From the NCBI GenBank assembly GCA_002281535.1, contig NCGD01000002.1, forward strand, positions 178,762 to 242,761: a DNA stretch of 64,000 nucleotides, given 5' to 3'. This DNA is from Sphingomonas sp. 28-63-12 (GTDB lineage Bacteria; Pseudomonadota; Alphaproteobacteria; Sphingomonadales; Sphingomonadaceae). The notes beneath the pieces are model-generated. The model searched no databases and had not been told where the DNA came from. It was given only the letters and a program-made list of their open reading frames with translations. Made by a program: the position numbers and the translations under genes. Below are positions 47,015 through 55,436 of the stretch, piece after piece (within the stretch, counting starts at the first letter, position 1; the number at the start of each line of letters is the position of its first letter).

Positions 47015-48463
47015 GTGCATGATGACGCGACAGACACTCCCATGCCCGTGATCGTGATGCTGGAAATCGAGTCCGGCTCGCCGGATCTCTGGCCCGCGGA
47101 GTTTGCCGACTCGCTCGGCTCTCCAAGCTGCGGCCGGGTTCGCGAGACTCTGTGCCTTGCTGCGATCGATCACCGCGCTGCGGATATCCGCGAACGCCTC
47201 ACGAACTACACAAAGCGATCCGCTGTCGGGGCGGCCGAGATTTGGACCGCGTTCCCCGAATATAGATGGGAATACTATGTCAAGATCGAGCGCATGACGC
47301 CCGGCGGGCCTGCGCGCGGCGAAGTCCGGCTGGGCGATGTCGTGAATGGCGACCGCCTGACCGAGATGACGCTCACGCTCTATAATCAGCGATGGTTCGG
47401 TGGCCCACCGCCAGATCCCAAGGCGCGCGAGACGATCAGCGTTTCCAAGGCGGATTTGGACGCATTCGCGTTCCTCCTCGAAACGGGCATCCCGCAACCT
47501 GCGGCACCATCCCAGATCGAAAGTATCAAGGGCAAGGAACTCTATTTCTGTCGCATCTTTTCAATTGTGGGCCTGCCCGATCCCGAGATCGTCCCGGGAG
47601 TGCGCTTCCTAACGATGCGGGAATTCCTCGCTACCGACTGTCTACAGCTAATCGCCGCCCATCACGCGCGGCAGGCAGCGAATGTCGAACAGTTCAGAAG
47701 CGCGGGCATCACGATTCCATCGCTCCAGATCACGCTGCCGCCGGACGCCAGCGGCGTTTTCCTCGCCGATCTCTCAATCATGAGCAAATCCTACGCCGAC
47801 GCTCTTGTTAGCCGCCTGCTCGCAGCGGTCGCGCTCACCTCGGGCGTGTCCGGTCAGATTGCCCTACAAATGAATATCGACGACGATCGCTATTCGTCAG
47901 AAGTGCGTTCAGAACAATGGAGCCGCCCCTATCAGAATGGCGCTGGCGTCTGGCAGAATGTCGCCTGGGCTGACAACCCGGTCCTACAGACTCTCATCAC
48001 GCTCATCGCCAGATCGACCGAGGGCAAGTTCATCGCTGGCAAAGAGGATTACCGGCTGCTTGCGATCGATACGGTGGAGGACAGTCGCCGGCCCGGGGTC
48101 GCCGTGCTGCAGCTTGCCCAGCTCTGGATGGCGTTAGAGCGGCTGCTGTCCTTCAAGAACGAAACCACCATCCAACTCGCGCTCGCTTTGTCCGCGCTGT
48201 CCCCCGCTGCGAAACGGGTCGCGGCTTTCGATGCGATCAAGAAATCTTATAATCTGCGGTCGCAGATCGTTCACGGCTATGCCTTCAAGCGTGATGAAAC
48301 CATCAACGCCGAACTCCAGCAACATGCCCAAACTTTCCGCGAAGTGCTGGCGCTCGCGCTCGACCCCATGATGACCAACGGGGACAGCCTGCGTGCTGCG
48401 ATGATCGCGCACGTCCTGTCTGGCACCGCCTCACCGATGACGGCCACACCACCCCCGCCCTAA
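47015..48463 (+). CDS. Uncharacterised protein with C-terminal HEPN-like domain
   Basis: A 482-residue protein I cannot assign to a named family over its full length. Its last third (about 360-450) looks like an Apea-type HEPN domain: LWMALERLLSFKNETT followed by YNLRSQIVHGYAFKRDE. R415 and H420 form the Rx4H motif of HEPN ribonucleases. The N-terminal 300 residues have no recognised motif. The first codon is GTG at 47015; ATG at 47042 is an alternative, and neither has a clear ribosome site. It sits in an island with VapBC and gene remnants, in lower-GC sequence, suggesting horizontal acquisition (inference). Confidence 0.75.
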   Translation: MHDDATDTPMPVIVMLEIESGSPDLWPAEFADSLGSPSCGRVRETLCLAAIDHRAADIRERLTNYTKRSAVGAAEIWTAFPEYRWEYYVKIERMTPGGPARGEVRLGDVVNGDRLTEMTLTLYNQRWFGGPPPDPKARETISVSKADLDAFAFLLETGIPQPAAPSQIESIKGKELYFCRIFSIVGLPDPEIVPGVRFLTMREFLATDCLQLIAAHHARQAANVEQFRSAGITIPSLQITLPPDASGVFLADLSIMSKSYADALVSRLLAAVALTSGVSGQIALQMNIDDDRYSSEVRSEQWSRPYQNGAGVWQNVAWADNPVLQTLITLIARSTEGKFIAGKEDYRLLAIDTVEDSRRPGVAVLQLAQLWMALERLLSFKNETTIQLALALSALSPAAKRVAAFDAIKKSYNLRSQIVHGYAFKRDETINAELQQHAQTFREVLALALDPMMTNGDSLRAAMIAHVLSGTASPMTATPPPP

Positions 48464-48559
48464 TCACCAGCATCAACGCGGCGCGCCTCCGATCAGAGCG
48501 CCACTCAAGCAGCACCGTCTCTACCGCAACCCAGCTATCCCCTTGTATGCCGATAGACG

Positions 48560-48703
48560 CGGTCTTGGCCGCCAGGCCCTGTGCCAAAGCGGTCCGCTCA
48601 GCGCGACGACGACATCGGCGGCGCGATCGTCTTTCTCGCCTCCAACGATGCCCGTTGGATCACCGGAGACACACTCCACGTCGACGGCGACTACCAGTTG
48701 TGA
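48560..48703 (+). pseudogene. Remnant of a short-chain dehydrogenase/reductase
   Basis: Read in the frame ending at TGA 48701-48703, the sequence gives PGPVPKRSAQ followed by DDDIGGAIVFLASNDARWITGDTLHVDGDYQL. This is the canonical C-terminal end of an SDR enzyme (PGPV turn, then PEDI-type and TGxxLxVDG segments). No start codon or Rossmann half precedes it, and the spacing between PGPV and DDIGGA is shorter than in intact SDRs, so it is a truncated, internally deleted remnant. The left boundary is approximate. Confidence 0.75.
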
Positions 48704-48707
48704 GCGT

Positions 48708-48739
48708 ATGGGCGGCCCCTAACGGAGGTCGCCCATTTT
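48708..48739 (+). terminator. Terminator-like hairpin behind the SDR remnant
   Basis: ATGGGCG (48708-48714) pairs with CGCCCAT (48730-48736), extended inward by a wobble and two GC pairs, and is followed by TTT. It lies 4 bases after the SDR remnant stop and is probably its original terminator. Confidence 0.6.
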
Positions 48740-48954
48740 GACTTTGTCTTCGAAAGGCAGGTCTGCTTTTTGGGCGAGCTTCTCATCGCGTGAATGGCTA
48801 GGAAGGGCGTGCCGCTGGACCACCCAATGGGATAAGAATGGCGGGTCCGGGCAGGATCGGTCACTCATGCTCACGCCGTGGAACGACTTTAGTTGGGTCG
48901 AAAGCGGTCAATGATGCGCTGCCCTCAGGATAGGCAGCTATCCGACTTTTGCTG

Positions 48955-48981
48955 CCGAAACCTGCCAGTCTCCAACCGGCC
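48955..48981 (-). repeat. Right copy of the 27-nt degenerate inverted repeat
   Basis: Reverse-complement copy of 46945-46971: the minus strand reads AGACTGGCAGGTTTCGG with one mismatch in 17, plus GGCCG further out. Together the two copies bracket the HEPN gene and SDR remnant, about 2.0 kb. Confidence 0.55.
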
Positions 48982-48999
48982 CAAAATTTGACATAGCCA

Positions 49000-49971
49000 C
49001 TACCCCTCCCAATCCCCCAACCGCCACCCACCAAACAGCGCCACATCCGGGTGATATGCCGCCGCATCCCCCTTCCCCCTCGACCACCCCGTCACCTGCG
49101 CCAGATCGGGCAGCACCGGGCGTTGGGGCAGCTGCTCCGGGCCGAACAGCCGGGGCTCGCCGCGCGCGCGCCGCTCGGCCTCGGCGATGTCGAAACGCTC
49201 GCGCTCCCGGGCGAGGTGCGCCTTGTACATCGCAGCGAGGCGGAAGCTGTGCGCTTCGGCGCTTTCGCCCCGGCGGCGCCTGATGTGCGCGGGCTCGCTC
49301 TGCAGCCGGGCTTGCTTCTGGTGCAGATACATCAGCTGCAGCGCCTGATTGGCGCTCATCGGCGGGATCGGCGGGGGATCATTGTGGCGCCAGGCATCGT
49401 CCTGGTGACTGGCCGGCTGCATGCTTTCGAGCAACGCCAGCTCGATCCGGTCATAGCCCATCTGCAGCGCGAGGCGCATTTCGCGCGCAAAGGCCGGGTT
49501 GTCGCGACGGCGGCGGTAAAAGGCCGCGACAGAGGCGCCTGCCGCCGCCGCCGACAATCGCACGTTTGCCGTTGCCGAAAGCGCCGCCAGGAACGCCTGC
49601 TCGCACTGCCGCGTCAGCTTGTTGGGCTGGGCGCTGCGCACCTGCAGCTTGCCGTCGCGCCCCCGCACCACGGCATATTCGCCGCCGCGCGTGCGGTGGC
49701 CACGATCATCACCGCTGATCGCCGCGCGTTCAGCGACCGGCGCGGCAAGGCCGCCCTGCGCCGCGCAATCGGCTTGCGCCAGCGCGATCGTCGCATCGAC
49801 GGCCTGGGCAAAGGCGGGGTGCTGCGCGCGGCGATGCTGGATGGTGCCATATTTGAGGCCGGTCTGCCGCGCGGCGAGCCGGATATTGCCGGTGCGGCGC
49901 AGCGCGCGCAGGAACGCGGCATTCTCCAGCTGTTGCGCGCGGGTGAGCGGACGGGCCATACCCGCAACCAT
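49000..49971 (-). CDS. Protein with duplicated HTH, terminase-small-subunit-like
   Basis: A 323-residue basic protein. Two similar helix-turn-helix units are visible at about 19-60 (FLRALRRTGNIRLAARQTGLKYG) and about 127-175 (FLAALSATANVRLSAAAAGAS), each followed by an R/P-F-A segment (HPAFAQAV; NPAFAREMRLAL). The second continues GYDRIELALLE, which resembles small terminase or GTA-type DNA-binding proteins. No large terminase or capsid gene is near, so it is an orphan. Starts at ATG 49971 or 49959. DNA binding is inferred; the function is unknown. Confidence 0.65.
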   Translation of the reverse strand: MVAGMARPLTRAQQLENAAFLRALRRTGNIRLAARQTGLKYGTIQHRRAQHPAFAQAVDATIALAQADCAAQGGLAAPVAERAAISGDDRGHRTRGGEYAVVRGRDGKLQVRSAQPNKLTRQCEQAFLAALSATANVRLSAAAAGASVAAFYRRRRDNPAFAREMRLALQMGYDRIELALLESMQPASHQDDAWRHNDPPPIPPMSANQALQLMYLHQKQARLQSEPAHIRRRRGESAEAHSFRLAAMYKAHLARERERFDIAEAERRARGEPRLFGPEQLPQRPVLPDLAQVTGWSRGKGDAAAYHPDVALFGGWRLGDWEG

Positions 49972-50032
49972 CTCGCGCGCGAAATCCTACATTGCAAGAG
50001 GGTTGGGCGGTCTCCCCTCCCCACATATGCAC

Positions 50033-50111
50033 GTCACCCCGGACTTGAACCGGGGTCCCGCTTCGTCTGTTTGTCGGCGATGGCGGGCCCCCGGGTCGAG
50101 CCCGGGGTGAC
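50033..50111. repeat. Paired REP-like palindromes
   Basis: GTCACCCCGG (50033-50042) and CCGGGGTGAC (50102-50111) are perfect 10-base outer arms. Each end also folds on itself: CCCCGG/CCGGGG at 50037-50055 and CCCCGGG/CCCGGGG at 50089-50107. This is a two-unit REP arrangement of a different family from the murB element. It lies between two genes of the island. Confidence 0.75.
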
Positions 50112-50149
50112 GGCGCTGTGGAATCGTGGGCTGGCGGAAAAGCCTCCCC

Positions 50150-51046
50150 CTACCCCACCGCCTCAATCACCCGGTCGAAATCGCTCGCATCGTGCCGCTC
50201 GGCCAGTTGCAGTGCCGGGTCACCAAAGGTGCGGTTCACCCGCGCGCCCCGCTGCACCGCGTCGCGCGCGCCGATCTGGTCGGTCCAGCGCGCCAGGTTC
50301 TTGTACTCGTCGATGCCCAGGAATTCGCGGGCGTTATAGGCCACGCGGATGCCGGCACCGTACCAGGGGTAAATCGCCATGTCGGCGATCGTGTATTCGT
50401 CGCCGATCATATATTCATGGGCAGCCAGATGCGTGTCGAGCACGTGCAGCTGGCGCTTCACTTCCATCGCATAGCGATCGATCGGATATTGCATCTTGAA
50501 CGGTGCATAGGCGTAGAAATGGCCGAAGCCGCCGCCCAGAAACGGCGTTGCGCCCATCTGCCACATCAGCCAGTTGAGCGTCTCGGCGCGCTGCGGCTGG
50601 GCGGTGGGCAGGAAGGCATCGAATTTCTCGGCGAGATAGACCAGCATCGATCCGCTTTCGAACAGCCGCGTCGGCGGGCTGGTCGAATGGTCCATCATCG
50701 CCGGGATTTTGGAATTGGGGTTGATCGCGACGAAGCCGCTGCCGAACTGGTCGCCCTCGCCGATCTTGATCAGCCAGGCGTCATAATCGGCGCCGGCATG
50801 GCCAGCGGCGAGCAGTTCCTCGAGCATGATCGTGACCTTCACCCCGTTGGGGGTGCCGAGCGAATAGAGCTGGATCGGGTGCTTGCCGACCGGCAGCGCT
50901 TTTTCGTGCGTGGCGCCCGAGACGGGGCGGTTGATGTTGGCGAACTGGCCGCCATTGCCGGGCTCCCAGGTCCAGACGGCGGGGGGCACATAGCCTTCAG
51001 GCTGGTTGGCAGGGGGAATAGGGGCTTCTGGGGCGGCGTCGGTCAT
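50150..51046 (-). CDS. yghU: YghU-like glutathione S-transferase family protein
   Basis: A 298-residue GST-fold protein of the YghU/YfcG (Nu-class) type, which have glutathione-dependent disulfide reductase activity. The start MTDAAPEAPIPPANQ (AGGAGA 6 bases upstream) leads to PIQLYSLGTPNGVKVTIMLEEL (thioredoxin-fold N-domain) and NPNSKIPAM. The glutathione-binding ESGSMLVYLAEKF and the C-domain GGFGHFYAYAP and DEYTIADMAIYPW follow. The 93 codons upstream in frame are not part of the protein. Confidence 0.9.
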   Translation of the reverse strand: MTDAAPEAPIPPANQPEGYVPPAVWTWEPGNGGQFANINRPVSGATHEKALPVGKHPIQLYSLGTPNGVKVTIMLEELLAAGHAGADYDAWLIKIGEGDQFGSGFVAINPNSKIPAMMDHSTSPPTRLFESGSMLVYLAEKFDAFLPTAQPQRAETLNWLMWQMGATPFLGGGFGHFYAYAPFKMQYPIDRYAMEVKRQLHVLDTHLAAHEYMIGDEYTIADMAIYPWYGAGIRVAYNAREFLGIDEYKNLARWTDQIGARDAVQRGARVNRTFGDPALQLAERHDASDFDRVIEAVG

Positions 51047-51318
51047 GGCGGGTCTCCTGTCGATAGCGTCGCTGGTGTTAGCGCCATATGGGATGGCGGG
51101 CAGGCAGCGCCAGCCAGTGGGATGATTGCGCACCGAAAAGCAAATCCATCGTTGCGGCGCGCCCGCGCATCCGCTATGGCCCGCGCCTTCCAACGCTATC
51201 GCCCAAAGCTGAAGTTGCGGAATTCGCGCGGGAGGCAGACCCCATGGGTCAGCCGCTTGTACCGCTAAACTTGAACGGGGGGCACCGCTGGTCGGCGTTC
51301 CCCTTGAAAGAGTGAGAC

Positions 51319-51750
51319 ATGGCAAAAAAGATTACCGGCTATATCAAGCTGCAGGTCCCTGCAGGCAAGGCCAACCCCTCCCCGCCAATCGGCCCTGCAC
51401 TGGGCCAGCGCGGCGTGAACATCATGGAATTCTGCAAGGCGTTCAACGCGGCGACGGGCGACCAGGAATCGGGCATGCCGATCCCGACCGTCATCACCGT
51501 CTATGCCGATCGCAGCTTTTCGTTCGAAACGAAGACGCCGCCGGCATCTTACCTCATCAAGAAGGCCGCTGGTCTGAAGTCGGGCTCCAAGGAGCCGGGC
51601 AAGATTTCGGCGGGCACGATCGCTCGGTCCAAGCTGACCGAGATCGCGCACACCAAGATGAAGGACCTCAACGCCAACGATATCGAAGCGGCAACCCGCA
51701 TCATCGAAGGCAGCGCCCGCGCAATGGGCCTCGACGTGGTGGAGGGCTGA
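51319..51750 (+). CDS. rplK: 50S ribosomal protein L11
   Basis: L11 of the GTPase-associated centre, 143 residues. The N-terminal domain [39 protein letters not shown] is split here only for length; the C-terminal rRNA-binding [25 protein letters not shown] is intact. It starts a two-gene unit with rplA, 4 bases apart. The 272-base gap upstream separates it from the divergent yghU and must hold its promoter. Confidence 0.97.
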   Translation: MAKKITGYIKLQVPAGKANPSPPIGPALGQRGVNIMEFCKAFNAATGDQESGMPIPTVITVYADRSFSFETKTPPASYLIKKAAGLKSGSKEPGKISAGTIARSKLTEIAHTKMKDLNANDIEAATRIIEGSARAMGLDVVEG

Positions 51751-51754
51751 TATC

Positions 51755-52453
51755 ATGGCAAAACTGACCAAGAAGGCAAAGACCCTGGCTACCGCGGTTG
51801 ACCGCGAGAAGCTCTATGGCATCAACGACGCGATCGCGCTGGCCAAGGCCAATGCGACCTCGAAGTTCGACGAAACCATCGAAATCGCGATGAACCTGGG
51901 CGTCGATCCCCGCCATGCCGACCAGATGGTCCGTGGTGTCGTAACGTTACCCGCTGGCACCGGAAAAACCGTGCGAGTCGGCGTGTTCGCCAAGGGAGCC
52001 AAGGCTGACGAAGCCCGCGAAGCCGGTGCGGATGTTGTCGGCGCCGAAGACCTGATGGAGCTCGTTCAGGGCGGCACGATCGAATTCGATCGCTGCATCG
52101 CGACGCCTGACATGATGGGTGTCGTCGGTCGCCTAGGCAAGGTGCTGGGCCCCAAGGGCCTGATGCCGAACCCCAAGCTCGGCACGGTGACGATGAACGT
52201 CGCCGAAGCCGTGAAGGCAGCCAAGGGCGGCCAGATCGAATATCGCGTCGAAAAGGCAGGCATCATCCATGCGGGCCTTGGCAAGGCGAGCTTCACGCAG
52301 GAAGACCTGCGTCGTAACTTCGACGCGCTGGTCGATGCGGTGGTCAAGGCCAAGCCGACGGGCGCCAAGGGCAAATATGTCCGCAAGATCGCCGTCAGCT
52401 CGACGATGGGCACGGGCGTGAAGGTTGACGTGACGGAAGTCGCCGGGGCCTGA
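51755..52453 (+). CDS. rplA: 50S ribosomal protein L1
   Basis: L1 stalk protein, 232 residues, starting [19 protein letters not shown]. The family signature [35 protein letters not shown] is clear (about 110-145). In bacteria L1 also represses translation of the rplKA mRNA. A strong terminator follows 29 bases after the stop. Confidence 0.97.
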   Translation: MAKLTKKAKTLATAVDREKLYGINDAIALAKANATSKFDETIEIAMNLGVDPRHADQMVRGVVTLPAGTGKTVRVGVFAKGAKADEAREAGADVVGAEDLMELVQGGTIEFDRCIATPDMMGVVGRLGKVLGPKGLMPNPKLGTVTMNVAEAVKAAKGGQIEYRVEKAGIIHAGLGKASFTQEDLRRNFDALVDAVVKAKPTGAKGKYVRKIAVSSTMGTGVKVDVTEVAGA

Positions 52454-52482
52454 TCGGCGCACGACAGCTGCCGAAAAAGATC

Positions 52483-52511
52483 AAGGGCCGGGCTCACCCC
52501 CGGCCCTTTTT
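52483..52511 (+). terminator. Rho-independent terminator after rplA
   Basis: AAGGGCCGGG (52483-52492) and CCCGGCCCTT (52499-52508) form a 10-bp perfect stem with a CTCACC loop, followed by TTTTT overlapping the stem end. It ends the rplKA unit, so rplJL must have its own promoter. Confidence 0.93.
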
Positions 52512-52564
52512 CGTGCGCGTTGGCGGCATCGGGCCTGACGCACCCAAGCAGCCCCGCGACCGCC

Positions 52565-53599
52565 TCAGGCGTGGATGATCGAAACCTTGGTGCCCGGTTG
52601 CAGATCGACCAGTTCGACCGTGGCCTGAAGCTGCTTTGCCAGCGCTTCGATGATGCTGGTGCCCAGCCTAGGCGTTGGCGCATCATCGCCCCTCGGCACG
52701 CCGACGCCATCGTCGCTGACCGATAGCGCCCAGGCGCCGTCGAGCGATTCATACCTGACCTGGATGGTCCCGCGATGGAGCCCGGGATAGGCGTGCTTCA
52801 AGGCGTTGATCACCAGCTCCGTCACGATCAGGCCAAGACTGACGGCGGTATCGGCAATCGCCATGCTGTCATCGACCTTAGTGACGATCGAGATCCTATC
52901 GTGATCGCGGATCATCGATGCGCCCAAGCTTTCGCACAGGTCGCGCAGATAATGGGCGAGCCTGACGTCGCTCGCGCTCGTCACCGCCAGCTGGCGTTGG
53001 ACGGCGGCGACCGACATCACGCGCTGATGGGCATCGCGCAGATGGACGCGGGTTTCTTCCGATTGCACGCGCCGCGCGCTGAGCAGCAACACGCTCGCCA
53101 CGATCTGCAGGCTGTTGGCGACGCGGTGCTGCAGTTCCTGCAGGAGCACGGCCTTTTCGCGGAGCAGATCATCCTTGGCCTTCAACGCCAGCCGCGCTTC
53201 GGTGACATCGGCAATCGACAGCGTCAGCCGGACGCTGTCAGCATCGCCATAATCCAGCCGCCGGGCGGTAAGGATCAGCTTGCGCGGCGGCGCGTCGGCC
53301 ACTGCGAGATCCATTTCATAGGCTGGAATGTCGGCATGGCCAGATACCGTGGCGCGCAGCAGCGCGCGAAGCTGGGGTACAGCCCATTGCCCGTTCCCGA
53401 CCCTGGCCAGATCGTCGCCAACCACGGCGGCCGAATCAACTCCGAACGCGGTGCCAAAGGACCGGCTGGCGGCCATCACCAACAGATTGTCGTCAAGCAG
53501 CAGCAACGGGACATCCGATGCCGCGATCAACGCAGCGGCCAAGCCATCTGCGGCTTCAAGGCCGACAGGAACTCTGCTATGCAAAGCAAGCACTTTCAA
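52565..53599 (-). CDS. PAS sensor histidine kinase, HisKA_2/HWE group
   Basis: A 344-residue soluble kinase. It has a PAS-like domain at about 25-135 (VPLLLLDDNLLVMAASRSF), then a HisKA_2 box LLQELQHRVANSLQ with the phospho-acceptor His158. The ATPase domain has VTELVINALKHAYP and DDGVGVP. This class is abundant in alphaproteobacteria and often feeds the general stress response or light responses; no response regulator is adjacent. The start codon is TTG (53599) and uncertain. It is antisense to the ribosomal genes and sits between rplA and rplJ. Confidence 0.88.
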   Translation of the reverse strand: MKVLALHSRVPVGLEAADGLAAALIAASDVPLLLLDDNLLVMAASRSFGTAFGVDSAAVVGDDLARVGNGQWAVPQLRALLRATVSGHADIPAYEMDLAVADAPPRKLILTARRLDYGDADSVRLTLSIADVTEARLALKAKDDLLREKAVLLQELQHRVANSLQIVASVLLLSARRVQSEETRVHLRDAHQRVMSVAAVQRQLAVTSASDVRLAHYLRDLCESLGASMIRDHDRISIVTKVDDSMAIADTAVSLGLIVTELVINALKHAYPGLHRGTIQVRYESLDGAWALSVSDDGVGVPRGDDAPTPRLGTSIIEALAKQLQATVELVDLQPGTKVSIIHA

Positions 53600-54096
53600 A
53601 GGGTAACCGGAGGCTCACGGTGCGAAAGCCATCCCCGGTATCGGACTCTCGGCTAGCTTTAACGACGCCCCATTTTAAGACGCGAAATTCAGTATCGCAT
53701 GGTGTGATGGGCATAGCTATCGGTAAAATGGGCCCCATCGTACGACCAATGGCTGATACGCACCGATCGCGTAGCCCGCCCGCACGCCTGATCCGCGTTG
53801 ACTTTCGCTGCCATTTCGCTACCAGCACGCGCTCACCCAGCACAGGTTCGCTTGCGCCGGGCACCGTCCGAGACGGCAGGTGCGGGTTTCCCGCTTAATC
53901 TCCTGCCTAGACGGGGAATGGAATTTTCGGCCTTGCGGGTGTGATCCGTGCGGCCGGTCTGTCGCGGCCCGATGGCTGCGCCCAGAAGCCCCATGCCCCT
54001 TTGACGGACAACCCGGTGATGCGGGGCTTGTCCCGCATTGCCGGTTTAACCGGCCCGTTTGCGTGTCGCAGGCGGGCTAGAAACGTGGAGAATGGC
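53600..54096. other. Gene-free region upstream of rplJ
   Basis: About 500 bases between the divergent kinase and rplJ. No credible gene. A possible -35/-10 pair (TTGACT at 53798, TACCAG at 53820, 16-base spacer) points to rplJ but is weak. The last 80 bases carry a structured leader (54019-54054). Confidence 0.5.
54019..54054 (+). promoter_or_regulatory. Structured rplJ leader, candidate L10 autoregulatory site
   Basis: Two adjacent hairpins: ATGCGGG/CCCGCAT with a GCTTGT loop (54019-54038) and GCCGGT/ACCGGC (54040-54054), ending 42 bases before the rplJ start. L10-L12 binding to a folded leader upstream of rplJ is established in bacteria, so this is the expected place for it. Assignment rests on position and folding only. 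Confidence 0.5.
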
Positions 54097-54612
54097 ATGG
54101 ATCGTGCTGAAAAGTCCGAACTCGTTGCCGAGCTGAACCGTAGCTTTTCCGAAGTTGGCGTGGTGGTTGTCACCCGCAATCTCGGCATGACCGTTGCACA
54201 GTCTTCTGTGTTGCGCTCGAAAATGCGGGAAGCCGGCGCGAGCTACAAGGTCTCGAAGAACAAGCTTGCCAAGATCGCGCTCGATGGCACCGACTATCTC
54301 TCGCTGGGCGAACTGCTCACCGGGCCGGTCGGCCTCGCCACCTCGATTGACCCCGTTGCGGCCGCCAAGGTGGCCGTGGAATTCGCGAAGACGAACGACA
54401 AGTTCGAAATCGTGGGTGGGGCAATGGGCGCGACCGTCCTTGACGTTGATGGTGTGAAGGCACTCGCCACGATGCCCTCGCTGGATGAACTGCGTGCCAA
54501 GATCCTTGGTCTGCTTGTTGCCCCGGCAACCAAGCTGGCGACGATCGCGCAGGCCCCGGCAGCGCAGCTCGCGCGTGTTCTTGCCGCCTATGCGGAAAAG
54601 GAAGCAGCCTGA
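54097..54612 (+). CDS. rplJ: 50S ribosomal protein L10
   Basis: Stalk base protein, 171 residues from [17 protein letters not shown], with GGAG 8 bases upstream. [16 protein letters not shown] and the rRNA-binding [13 protein letters not shown] are characteristic; the C-terminal helix binding L12 dimers ends AAYAEKEAA. The frame extends 156 bases upstream through the leader but that part is not protein-like. rplL follows 106 bases on. Confidence 0.97.
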   Translation: MDRAEKSELVAELNRSFSEVGVVVVTRNLGMTVAQSSVLRSKMREAGASYKVSKNKLAKIALDGTDYLSLGELLTGPVGLATSIDPVAAAKVAVEFAKTNDKFEIVGGAMGATVLDVDGVKALATMPSLDELRAKILGLLVAPATKLATIAQAPAAQLARVLAAYAEKEAA

Positions 54613-54620
54613 ATTCGGCG

Positions 54621-54638
54621 CCCCGGCAACCGCCGGGG
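54621..54638 (+). other. Hairpin between rplJ and rplL
   Basis: CCCCGGC (54621-54627) and GCCGGGG (54632-54638) form a 7-bp stem with an AACC loop just after the rplJ stop. A REP-like CCGGGGTGAC fragment follows near 54690. It may help protect or separate the rplL message, which must be made in excess; this is inference. Confidence 0.5.
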
Positions 54639-54718
54639 TCTCGTGCCCGCAAGGGTGCGCTTGTTGAGAAATGCCCGGGCTGACGCCGGGGTGACGCACA
54701 TTAAACTGGAGAACTAAC

Positions 54719-55096
54719 ATGGCAGACCTGAACGCGCTCGTTGAGAGCCTGAGCGAACTGACCGTCCTCGAAGCCGCTGAGCTTTCGAAGATGCTTGAAG
54801 AGAAGTGGGGCGTTTCGGCCGCAGCAGCGGTTGCAGCACCTGCAGCCGGTGGTGGCGGTGCCGCTGCACCTGCAGTGGAAGAGCAGACCGAATTCGACGT
54901 GATCCTGACCGGCGACGGTGGCAAGAAGATCAACGTCATCAAGGAAGTCCGCGCGATCACGCAGCTTGGCCTGACCGAAGCCAAGACGCTGGTTGAGTCG
55001 GCGCCGAAGGCCGTCAAGGAAGGCGTGTCGAAGGACGAAGCCGAGAAGATCAAGGCGCAGCTCGAAGCCGCTGGTGCGACTGTCGAGGTCAAGTAA
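54719..55096 (+). CDS. rplL: 50S ribosomal protein L7/L12
   Basis: Multi-copy stalk protein, 125 residues. The N-terminal dimerisation helices ([19 protein letters not shown]) lead to an Ala/Gly-rich hinge at about 36-55. The C-terminal factor-binding domain has [35 protein letters not shown] and a final GATVEVK. GGAG lies 7 bases before the ATG. Confidence 0.98.
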   Translation: MADLNALVESLSELTVLEAAELSKMLEEKWGVSAAAAVAAPAAGGGGAAAPAVEEQTEFDVILTGDGGKKINVIKEVRAITQLGLTEAKTLVESAPKAVKEGVSKDEAEKIKAQLEAAGATVEVK

Positions 55097-55436
55097 TCTG
55101 CAGCGGGCGTTCGGTTCAGCCCCGGCTGGATCGCCCACCCGCCTGCCCGACATGAGCGATGCTCATGGCGGACAGAGCGGAACAGAAAAGGGCGGCCTGG
55201 CAACGGGTCGCCCTTTTTCGCGTTCCCAACGCATCAATCAGCGCCCCAACGCCATTATCCTTTTGACGAAATCAATCGCCCGCGAACACAGGAGCCGAGG
55301 GCTCCTGAGCGCTGTGCGCTGCAGCCCTGCCTCCCCGCTTTTGCCGGGGTGCGGCGATGGTTCAACCTCCCTTGAATCGACTCCAGTGCCGCAATTTGCC
55401 TTTGGCGGCGTTGCGCCGGGCGTTATGCTGCCGGCA
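55097..55436. other. Gene-free region after rplL
   Basis: 340 bases with no gene. It contains three or more hairpins: CATGAGC/GCTCATG with a GAT loop (55151-55167), the rplL terminator (55186-55218), and CAGGAGCC/GGCTCCTG with a GAG loop (55289-55307). No other signal is clear. Confidence 0.6.
55186..55218 (+). terminator. Rho-independent terminator after rplL
   Basis: AAAAGGGCG (55186-55194) pairs with CGCCCTTTT (55209-55217) across a 14-base loop and ends in a T-run. It closes the rplJL unit, so rpoB is not reached by simple read-through. Confidence 0.85.

Larger units (their letters stand above)
48464..48999. other. Remnant-bearing gap
   Basis: A 536-base stretch with no intact gene. It holds the 3' remnant of a short-chain dehydrogenase (to 48703), its terminator-like hairpin (48708-48739) and the right arm of the inverted repeat (48955-48981). 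The rest (about 48740-48950) is unrecognised. Confidence 0.6.

Noticed and set aside
49000-49971. Prophage or gene transfer agent cluster
   Set aside because: Only one terminase-small-subunit-like gene is present; no large terminase, portal, capsid or tail genes surround it.
53941-54096. N-terminal extension of L10
   Set aside because: The open frame upstream of 54097 coincides with the structured leader and encodes no L10-like sequence; the ATG at 54097 has a good ribosome site and gives the usual length.
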